The notes under the pieces: model-generated
Databases searched by the model: none
What the model was told of the DNA's origin: nothing
Seen by the model: the letters and a program-made list of their open reading frames with translations, nothing else
Program-made: the position numbers and the translations under genes
Assembly: GCA_020631035.1 (NCBI GenBank)
Contig: JAHDIA010000408.1
Location: 1-5,864 of the forward strand
Direction: 5' to 3'
DNA: 5,864 bases
Source of the DNA: Chitinophagales bacterium
GTDB taxonomy: Bacteria > Bacteroidota > Bacteroidia > Chitinophagales > UBA2359
Part shown: piece after piece, positions 1 to 5,201 of the stretch
Position numbering within the stretch: the stretch's first letter is position 1
Layout: every line of letters starts with the position of its first letter

Positions 1-876
1 TCTAACATCACCCGCAACTCTGTCCAAAGATCCCCATCGCTAAATGGTTTGTAAATGTCGTTGATGTTGTCTGTACCAAAAGCCACTGTCAAACCTGCTG
101 GAACCATTTCGTCTACAGGTGTCATACTGTTGTGACTGACCGACATACGCTCTGTACGGTCGTGGTCAATCCAAGCCGTTGGGCAACTAATGACCTTGAG
201 TTGTGCTTTGTTCATCAAGTCGTAGACTTCCATCCGATACTTTTTCGGATGCGCTGCCACACTGATCGAGTGAACGGCCGTTACCTTGCCTTGCATTCCA
301 TGTTCAATCGTTTTACGAGCCAACATCTCTGTTTCTTTTTCCTCATCCGTATTGAACTGATCTACGTGAACGTGAACCAACTTATTGTTGTCTTTGGCGG
401 TTTGCATCAAAATGTCGATGTGTTTTTCTTCATTGTCAGCATCCTTCTAGGCCACCAATGATGTCCACAAACTCCACGCTCATATCAAACCAGTAACGAG
501 CCTTTTCGTCAATCACTCCCTTGAGTACCTGATTGGCAAAACGCAAATGAATGTCTTTGCCATAGGTGTCTTTGAGTTTTTGTGCAGCCTTGAGCGCACG
601 ATCTTCGATGACCTCGTCTACATCTAGGAAACTGCCCAAAGCCTGGGCACCTTGTTCCAAGTGCAATTCGACGACTTTGCTCATTCGTCTAAACAAATCG
701 TCCACAGTTGCTTCACGCTTCATCTTATCCACCAAATGCCATTTCTCCTTCAAAAAGGCATTGGTGTATTTAAAATTTTCCTCAGTGAGCGTATACGCTC
801 GGTCAATGTGGGCATGTGTGTTTACCCAACCTCCATTCTTTTTGATTTTCTCAATGATTAACGTTCTAGGGTCCAT
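1..876 (-). pseudogene. Amidohydrolase (cytosine deaminase-like superfamily), frameshifted and cut by the left window edge
   Basis: The product would be a metal-dependent hydrolase of the amidohydrolase superfamily, in the cytosine deaminase/AtzC-like branch; the substrate cannot be read from sequence. The start is ATG at 874-876 (MDPRTLII). The first frame runs for 146 codons to a TGA at 436-438. It carries the N-terminal metal motif HAHID (residues 21-25) and ends ...VDIIGGLEGC. From 443 leftwards a different frame is open for 147 codons to the window edge and continues the same protein: DADNEEKH, HVHVDQFN (near 357-374), AVHSIS, CPTAWID, THN-type SHNSMTPVDEMVPAG, and GTDNI with the metal-binding Asp at 69-71. 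One extra base or two missing bases at about 443-445 explain the break. Related proteins, as I remember them, have about 11 residues between GGL and the following His; two missing bases fits that slightly better. No Shine-Dalgarno is seen, and a clear promoter box is not visible. The superfamily is fairly certain; whether the break is real is not. Confidence 0.8.
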
Positions 877-918
877 TGTTAAAGTATTTATTGATTTAGT
901 TAATGTGTGATTTTTGTT

Positions 919-953
919 AAAAAAAAGTCCCCTTTGAAGGCATCAAAGGGGAC
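919..953 (-). terminator. Intrinsic terminator after argH
   Basis: The arms GTCCCCTTTGA (927-937) and TCAAAGGGGAC (943-953) are a perfect 11-bp inverted repeat around a 5-base loop. Read on the minus strand, the stem is followed directly by eight T (919-926). It starts 14 bases after the argH stop codon. It is therefore a textbook Rho-independent terminator for argH, and it separates argH from the amidohydrolase gene downstream. On the plus strand there is no T-tract after the stem, so it should act in one direction only. Confidence 0.93.
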
Positions 954-967
954 TGTCATATATCATT

Positions 968-2302
968 TCAAGGATCAATCAGTTTTCCAATAGTCTCCTC
1001 AATTTTCTCAAAATGGAATTGGCTTTTTATTTCTGCAAACATTCGTCTTATTTGTTCTGTTTGCAAATTGCCAATACTGCCTTCGTGGGTATGATTTACT
1101 TTTCTGCTTGGTTCAAATTTGCCCTCATCAATATCCAAACCAACTTGTTTATAAGCATCTCTAAAACTCGTACCATTCAAAACCAACTCATTGACCACCT
1201 CAACGCTAAAAATGTAATCGTACAATTTATTGTCAATCACATTTTCGTTGATGATGACATTGGCAAACATATAATCGGCAATAGCCAAAATGCTACAGAT
1301 TTCGTCAAAAACAGGAAGAAAACTCTCTTTGATGGTTTGCAAATCTCGATGATAACCACTTGATAAATTGGCGGTAATCAAAGCAATCTCATTGGGAAGT
1401 GCCTGAATCTTATTTGACTTGGAACGAATCAATTCAAATACGTCGGGATTTTTCTTGTGTGGCATAATGCTACTTCCCGTTGTCAAATGCTTGGGAAAAC
1501 TCAAAAAGCTAAAGTTTTGACAATTGTAAAGGGTAACATCTTGTGCCATTTTTGCCAAGGTACTGCCCAAAGAGGCCAAGGCATCGGCAACCACTCTTTC
1601 TGTTTTACCCCTTCCCATCTGTGCATAAATGACATTGTAATTCAAATCATCAAAACCCAAAAGATCAGTGGTCATACGACGGTTCAAAGGAAAACTCGAA
1701 CCATAACCCGCAGCCGAACCCAAGGGATTTTTGTTGGAGATTTTAAAAGCCGCCAACAACATTTGCATATCGTCTACCAAAGCCTCTGCATAAGCTCCAA
1801 ACCAAAGCCCAAAGCTACTTGGCATCGCCACTTGGTAGTGGGTATAACCAGGAATGAGGACCTCTTTGTGTTCTTCACTCAAACTGAGCAATCGTTCAAA
1901 AAGCGGCTCAATCAAACCAACTACTTTTTGCAGTTGTCGCCTAATGTGTAATTTTAAATCTACCAATACTTGATCGTTGCGGCTACGACCACTGTGGATT
2001 TTTTTACCCACCTCGCCCAGTTCACGCGTAAGCATCAATTCTACTTGGCTGTGGACGTCTTCCACACCATCTTCAATCTCAAAATTTCCTTTTTGTGCTT
2101 CTTGGTAAATGCGGCGGAGTGCGGCTTGCAGTTCAGATAATTCACTGGCAGTGAGAAGATCAATAGATTGCAACATTGAAATGTGCGCCAGTGTGCCTGT
2201 AATATCGTCAATAGCCAACAAACAATCTAGCTCTCGGTCTTTGCCGACTGTAAAGCGTTCAATTTCGTGGCTAATGTCGAAGTTTTTTGCCCAAAGTTTC
2301 AT
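968..2302 (-). CDS. argH: Argininosuccinate lyase
   Basis: This cytosolic enzyme of the fumarase/aspartase superfamily splits argininosuccinate into arginine and fumarate, the last step of arginine synthesis. The 444-residue length is near the usual 440-470 for ArgH. Visible motifs, in order: HSGRSRNDQ at 103-111 (substrate binding), GYTHYQ with the catalytic-region Thr154-His155, NPLGSAAGYGSSFPLNR near 192-208, and the superfamily signature TGSSIMPHKKNP at 275-286 with the active-site serine pair 277-278. The N-terminus MKLWAKNFD is a typical ArgH start, so the ATG at 2300-2302 is accepted. No key residue is missing. It stands apart from other arginine genes in this window. A Bacteroidetes-type -7 box lies just upstream at 2310-2317, and a strong terminator follows at 919-953, so it is probably transcribed alone here. 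Confidence 0.97.
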   Translation of the reverse strand: MKLWAKNFDISHEIERFTVGKDRELDCLLAIDDITGTLAHISMLQSIDLLTASELSELQAALRRIYQEAQKGNFEIEDGVEDVHSQVELMLTRELGEVGKKIHSGRSRNDQVLVDLKLHIRRQLQKVVGLIEPLFERLLSLSEEHKEVLIPGYTHYQVAMPSSFGLWFGAYAEALVDDMQMLLAAFKISNKNPLGSAAGYGSSFPLNRRMTTDLLGFDDLNYNVIYAQMGRGKTERVVADALASLGSTLAKMAQDVTLYNCQNFSFLSFPKHLTTGSSIMPHKKNPDVFELIRSKSNKIQALPNEIALITANLSSGYHRDLQTIKESFLPVFDEICSILAIADYMFANVIINENVIDNKLYDYIFSVEVVNELVLNGTSFRDAYKQVGLDIDEGKFEPSRKVNHTHEGSIGNLQTEQIRRMFAEIKSQFHFEKIEETIGKLIDP

Positions 2303-2309
2303 TAAAATC

Positions 2310-2317
2310 CAAAGGTA
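2310..2317 (-). promoter_or_regulatory. Candidate -7 promoter box for argH
   Basis: The minus strand reads TACCTTTG, an exact match to the Bacteroidetes -7 consensus TAnnTTTG. It ends only 7 bases before the argH ATG (2302), so transcription would start within a few bases of the start codon and the mRNA would be nearly leaderless. I see no good TTG -33 element about 17-23 bases upstream; that stretch is A/T-only. The call rests on the motif alone. Confidence 0.4.
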
Positions 2318-2403
2318 GGTAAATTTAAAATATAAAAAAAAATTACTCTGGGTCAGGCTTTATAAATAGTGGTGTAAATGCACTTTTTGAAAGGGATGAG
2401 GAC

Positions 2404-2563
2404 GGAACGTTTTCGTTTCCAAACCAAGGTGTCTCCCTGCTATCCACTTTTACTCCTCACCCTAGCAAAGACCTTGCATACAAGGTCTTTGCTAGGGTTG
2501 CGGGGTAGCCGTTCCTATCAGGCGTCAGTTATTCTATTTCGCTCTTCGTCGGCTCTTTTTTTT
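2404..2563. other. Structured intergenic element with a perfect 17-bp hairpin and a downstream T8 tract
   Basis: This is a G+C-richer island in an A+T-rich gap. Its core is a perfect inverted repeat, CCCTAGCAAAGACCTTG (2460-2476) and its complement (2481-2497), around a 4-base loop. Outside it, GCTATCC (2439-2445) can pair with GGGTAGC (2503-2509, one G-U pair), and GGAACG (2404-2409) with CGTTCC (2510-2515). Downstream, AGCCG (2507-2511) could instead pair with CGGCT (2550-2554), which is followed by T8 (2556-2563). These two foldings exclude each other. There is no T-tract next to the 17-bp hairpin on either strand, so the hairpin itself is not a standard terminator. It may be a non-coding RNA, a leader/attenuator or a dispersed repeat; I do not recognise it. 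The 68-codon open frame across it looks accidental. Confidence 0.5.
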
Positions 2564-2642
2564 GCTATTTTAAATGTTTTTTAAAAGTATGTTAATTATA
2601 TATGAACACTTTTTTTAACTAAATTTCTACCTCTTTAAATAT

Positions 2643-2666
2643 GCAAATTAATTGTATTAAATTTGC
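2643..2666 (+). promoter_or_regulatory. Small palindrome overlapping a TAnnTTTG box
   Basis: GCAAATT (2643-2649) and AATTTGC (2660-2666) form a 7-bp inverted repeat in the A+T-rich spacer that otherwise shows nothing between 2564 and 2669. The plus strand reads TAAATTTG at 2658-2665, which matches the Bacteroidetes -7 box. If used, it would give a leader of about 170 bases containing all three downstream palindromes. With such A+T-rich DNA, chance is a serious alternative. Confidence 0.25.
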
Positions 2667-2685
2667 GTTGCTTTAAGTAAGATCT

Positions 2686-2837
2686 TGTCGCTTTAAGTTT
2701 GCAACTTAAAGCCTTTTAAAGCCTTTTAAAGCCTTTCAAAAATAAATTGTCGCTTTAAGTTTGCAACTTAAAGCTTTTAAAAACAAAATCACTGTCGCTT
2801 TAAGTTTGCAACTTAAAGCCTTTAAAAACAAAATCAC
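2686..2837 (+). repeat. Three tandem palindromic units before the isomerase gene
   Basis: A 23-bp near-perfect palindrome, with arms GCTTTAAGTT and AACTTAAAGC around a TGC centre, occurs at 2690-2712, 2752-2774 and 2797-2819. The second and third copies sit in 45-bp tandem units (2748-2792 and 2793-2837) that differ at one position. The first unit is 62 bases long because a 10-base motif is repeated in its tail. A half copy, GCTTTAAGT, lies at 2670-2678. Every copy reads TAAGTTTG on the plus strand, matching the -7 box TAnnTTTG; the opposite strand lacks this match. The last unit ends three bases before the isomerase ATG. Possible roles are operator, promoter, mRNA hairpin or REP-like element. 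Confidence 0.9.
2711..2740. repeat. Short 10-bp tandem repeat inside the first palindromic unit
   Basis: GCCTTTTAAA is present twice (2711-2720 and 2721-2730), followed by a one-base variant, GCCTTTCAAA (2731-2740). The motif copies the 3' edge of the palindrome (AAAGCC) plus its tail, so it looks like replication slippage that lengthened this unit to 62 bases. Confidence 0.85.
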
Positions 2838-2840
2838 CAA

Positions 2841-3602
2841 ATGAACGCACTCATCCTCACCCAAAAAGACAACTACCTCATCATCGAAATGAACCAAGGC
2901 AAGGTCAACGCCATCGAACACAATCTGGCGTCAGACCTACAACAAGCCTTTACCGATGCCAACAACAATCCCGATGTCAAAGGAGTCATTCTTACAGGAC
3001 GTCCCCACTGTTTTAGTGCGGGCTTAGACGTTGCTTTTCTAGCGACAGCTACCATTGAAGAACTCAAAGACTTTTGGAGAGCTTATATGGGCGCACTCCG
3101 AGCAATGGTCTTATTGGAAAAGCCTTTTGTTGCAGCCCTTACAGGATATGCGCCAGCAGGAGCGACAATCTTTGCGTTATGTGCGGATTACCGCATTATG
3201 GGCAAGGGTGAAAAACACAAAATTGGAATGAACGAGTTCAATATGTCTTTACAAATTCCACAAATGTTGTCTGATGTTTATGCGGTACAACTAGGCGAAA
3301 GAATGGCGTGGAAAACCGTTCAACAAGCAGCCTTGTTCAATAGCGATGAAGCATTGGAAATCGGATTGGTAGACGAATCACTCGAAGTAGAGGAAGTATT
3401 CCCAAGAGCAGAAAAATACCTCAAAAGATTGATGAACGTTTATTTGCCTGTTTATAAAAAAACAAAAAGAAACCTAACTAAAAAACTAAGAGAAGTGGTC
3501 AATCAAGACATCGAGGCATTGGTTGAAGAAATAGCCGAAGATGCACAAGATCCAAGAGCCAAACAAATGGCACAAATGTTTGCCGCTACACTTAAAAAAT
3601 AG
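2841..3602 (+). CDS. Enoyl-CoA hydratase/isomerase family protein, delta3,delta2-enoyl-CoA isomerase (ECI1-like)
   Basis: This is a crotonase-fold protein of 253 residues, a normal single-domain length. It probably moves the double bond of 3-enoyl-CoA to the 2-position so that unsaturated fatty acids can enter beta-oxidation. Oxyanion-hole segments are visible at FSAGLDV (58-64) and PAGAT (105-109). Hydratases have a first catalytic Glu in GGGxEL; here the aligned position is Ile110 in PAGATIFALCADYRI. The second acidic residue is kept as Glu132 in IGMNEF. One Glu in an IGxNE context, together with PAG and ADYRI, is the pattern of mitochondrial ECI1 isomerases rather than of two-Glu hydratases. 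The start at 2841 follows an in-frame stop at 2823-2825 with no other ATG between; there is no Shine-Dalgarno. The palindromic array directly upstream probably holds its promoter. The next gene on this strand is a thiolase. Crotonase family is near certain; isomerase is a strong inference. Confidence 0.88.
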   Translation: MNALILTQKDNYLIIEMNQGKVNAIEHNLASDLQQAFTDANNNPDVKGVILTGRPHCFSAGLDVAFLATATIEELKDFWRAYMGALRAMVLLEKPFVAALTGYAPAGATIFALCADYRIMGKGEKHKIGMNEFNMSLQIPQMLSDVYAVQLGERMAWKTVQQAALFNSDEALEIGLVDESLEVEEVFPRAEKYLKRLMNVYLPVYKKTKRNLTKKLREVVNQDIEALVEEIAEDAQDPRAKQMAQMFAATLKK

Positions 3603-3604
3603 GG

Positions 3605-3719
3605 TTCTTTGAAAATTTTTGGAGAGTGATTCTTGAACAAATAGTAGGGAGCCACAGGCGACTGGATAGCTTGTTTAAGAATTAGCTCTCTTCCACAAAA
3701 ATTAGAAAAGAACAAAGAA
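3605..3719. repeat. Long imperfect inverted repeat (fold-back) after the isomerase gene
   Basis: Four blocks pair in nested order: TTCTTTG (3605-3611) with CAAAGAA (3713-3719); ATTTTTG (3615-3621) with CAAAAAT (3696-3702); GAGAG (3622-3626) with CTCTC (3686-3690); and ATTCTTGAACAA (3629-3640) with TTGTTTAAGAAT (3671-3682, one G-T pair). About 31 pairs span 115 bases, with a loop region that includes GCCACAGGC. It begins two bases after the isomerase stop codon. No run of T follows on the plus strand, so it is not a standard intrinsic terminator, though such a hairpin could protect the 3' end of the mRNA. A miniature mobile element is another possibility; I saw no target-site duplication. Confidence 0.7.
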
Positions 3720-3725
3720 TAAAAA

Positions 3726-3811
3726 GTTGCTTTAAGTTTGCAACTTAAAGCCTAATACTATCACCAATTGTTGCTTTAAGTTTGCAACTTAAAGCCTAAT
3801 ACTATCACCAA
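3726..3811 (+). repeat. Two tandem palindromic units before the thiolase gene
   Basis: The same 23-bp palindrome as before the isomerase gene is found at 3729-3751 and 3773-3795, in the same orientation. Each copy lies in a 44-bp tandem unit; bases 3726-3767 and 3770-3811 are identical. The tail after the palindrome (CTAATACTATCACCAA) differs from the tail of the first array, but both arrays end in ATCACCAAAT next to their gene. TAAGTTTG, a -7 box match, is at 3733-3740 and 3777-3784. From the nearer box the thiolase leader would be roughly 35-40 bases. Confidence 0.9.
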
Positions 3812-3825
3812 ATAACCTCATATTC

Positions 3826-5028
3826 ATGGAAGCATACATCTATGACGCCATACGCACCGTAAGGGGCAAAGGCAACAAAAAAGGAGCCCTAGTCGGAATC
3901 ACTCCTGTAGAATTGGCTACCCAAGTATTGGTAGCTCTAAGAGAACGCAATAATCTAGACACCTCTCAAGTAGAAGATGTCATATTGGGTTGTGTTGGTC
4001 AAGTAATGGACCAAGCCGCCAATATTGCCAAAAGTGCAGCACAGCACTCCAACTATGGCGACCACCTTTGTGGCGTAACCCTCAACCGTTTTTGTGGTTC
4101 TGGATTGGAATCAATGAACCAAGCAGCCGCTTATGTCAAATCGGGCTTTCGTACGATGATGGTCGCAGGTGGGGTAGAGAGTATGTCCCGTGTCAAAATG
4201 GGTTCTGATGGTGGAGGAATGTTTATGGACCCTGCTTTGGCGATTCCAGGAAACATCGTTCCTCAAGGCATTTCTGCTGATTTGATTGCTGCATTGGAAG
4301 GCTACTCAAGAGACGATCTAGATGCCTTTGCAGTAGAATCCCAAAAAAGAGCCGCCCAAGCTCAAGAAGATGGCCGTTTTACTTCTCGTATTCCTGTCAA
4401 AGATGTCAATGGCATTACTGTTTTGGGACACGATGAAAACATTCGTCCTACAACTAGTATGGAAGGCTTGGCAACACTCAATCCATCTTTTGCTATGATG
4501 GGCGAAATGGGTGGATTCAATGCTGTAGCTGTGGATAAATATCCTCAAGTAGAAACCTTAGAAAATGTACACCATGCTGGTAATTCTTCAGCCATAGTCG
4601 ATGGAGCAGCAGTTGCCCTTATTGGTAGCAAAGAAGCGGGAGAAGCAATGGGACTCAAACCGAGATTTAAGGTATGTGCCGCAGCAGTCATTGGAACAGA
4701 CCCAACGATTATGTTGGTCGGTCCAGCTCCTGCCAGTCGCAAAGCACTCAAGCAAGCGGGAATGGAAAAAGGCGACATTGATTTGTTTGAAGTCAATGAG
4801 GCGTTTGCCGCAGTACCTATGCGTTTTATGGATGACCTTGGTGTTCCTCACGATAAAATCAATGTCAATGGTGGAGCGATTGCGATGGGACACCCACTAG
4901 GTGCAACAGGTTGTATGTTGGCGGGAACCCTAATGGACGAACTAGAACGCCAAGACAAAAACACTGGACTCATTACCCTCTGTATTGGAGGTGGTATGGG
5001 CATCGCAACCATTATTGAAAGAGTTTAA
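3826..5028 (+). CDS. Thiolase, acetyl-CoA C-acyltransferase (FadA/FadI type)
   Basis: This enzyme would cleave 3-ketoacyl-CoA with CoA to give acetyl-CoA and a shortened acyl-CoA, or the reverse as an acetoacetyl-CoA thiolase. It is cytosolic and usually a tetramer, or part of a complex with a FadB/FadJ partner. The 400-residue length is standard. Visible motifs: nucleophilic Cys90 in NRFCGSGLESM; GGVESMS at 115-121; NEAFAA at 324-329; the catalytic His356 in GGAIAMGHPLGATG (349-362); and the acid/base Cys386 in CIGGGMG near the C-terminus. All catalytic residues are present. The usual RTP near the N-terminus reads RTV (10-12), a small oddity. The ATG at 3826 follows an in-frame stop at 3790-3792 with no alternative ATG. 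A FadJ/FadB-type gene comes 173 bases downstream, which supports a beta-oxidation thiolase over a biosynthetic one. The chain-length preference cannot be told. Confidence 0.95.
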   Translation: MEAYIYDAIRTVRGKGNKKGALVGITPVELATQVLVALRERNNLDTSQVEDVILGCVGQVMDQAANIAKSAAQHSNYGDHLCGVTLNRFCGSGLESMNQAAAYVKSGFRTMMVAGGVESMSRVKMGSDGGGMFMDPALAIPGNIVPQGISADLIAALEGYSRDDLDAFAVESQKRAAQAQEDGRFTSRIPVKDVNGITVLGHDENIRPTTSMEGLATLNPSFAMMGEMGGFNAVAVDKYPQVETLENVHHAGNSSAIVDGAAVALIGSKEAGEAMGLKPRFKVCAAAVIGTDPTIMLVGPAPASRKALKQAGMEKGDIDLFEVNEAFAAVPMRFMDDLGVPHDKINVNGGAIAMGHPLGATGCMLAGTLMDELERQDKNTGLITLCIGGGMGIATIIERV

Positions 5029-5034
5029 AAAATC

Positions 5035-5188
5035 TTGCTGTAAATGATTTGTTGAAGCAGGGCGTGTGCTTGGTGGCATAAAGCGTGCTGTACTAACTGA
5101 ACATCTAGAGTAAACCAGACAAAGCATGTCTGAAACGAGGAGAGTCGCCCAAAACAAACAGTTTTTATATTTGAAGAATTTACAGCAA
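5035..5188. repeat. Branched inverted-repeat element between thiolase and fadJ-like gene
   Basis: TTGCTGTAAAT (5035-5045) and ATTTACAGCAA (5178-5188) are perfect 11-bp complements 154 bases apart end to end. Inside, GGGC(G) at 5060-5064 can pair with CGCCC (5146-5150). Two further hairpins fit between: 5064-5071 with 5081-5088 (eight pairs, three of them wobble) and CAGACA (5116-5121) with TGTCTG (5127-5132). The whole could fold into a branched RNA. It fills nearly all of the gap between the two genes and has no open frame I would believe. It shares the heptamer GGCGACT (minus strand, 5143-5149) with the fold-back after the isomerase gene (plus strand, 3657-3663), which is too short to prove kinship. 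Confidence 0.55.
5166..5173 (+). promoter_or_regulatory. Candidate -7 promoter box for the fadJ-like gene
   Basis: TATATTTG matches TAnnTTTG exactly and lies 28 bases before the ATG at 5202. Transcription would begin near 5178-5180, at the inner edge of the right arm of the inverted repeat, leaving an A-rich leader of about 22-24 bases. No TTG element is obvious 17-23 bases upstream. If real, the gene can be transcribed separately from the thiolase gene. Confidence 0.4.
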
Positions 5189-5201
5189 CAAAAATAATAA
5201 G

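Noticed and set aside
132..461. 109-codon plus-strand frame opposite the amidohydrolase
   Set aside because: It is antisense to a region whose minus-strand translation carries clear amidohydrolase motifs.
2460..2497. Intrinsic terminator at the 17-bp perfect hairpin
   Set aside because: Neither strand has a T-tract directly after the stem; the nearest T8 is about 60 bases away on the plus strand.
2378..2584. 68-codon plus-strand open frame in the argH-isomerase gap
   Set aside because: It runs straight through the 17-bp perfect inverted repeat and the T8 tract, its composition is unlike a folded protein, and it has no recognisable domain. Structured non-coding DNA explains it better.
2690..2819. 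CRISPR-like array (three 23-bp repeats)
   Set aside because: The intervening stretches are 39 and 22 bases, they are similar to each other rather than unique, the repeat is shorter than usual CRISPR repeats, and no cas gene is in view.
2736..2921. 61-codon minus-strand frame with a repeated peptide
   Set aside because: The repeated peptide arises only because the 45-bp tandem unit is a multiple of three, and the frame overlaps the start of the isomerase gene in antisense.
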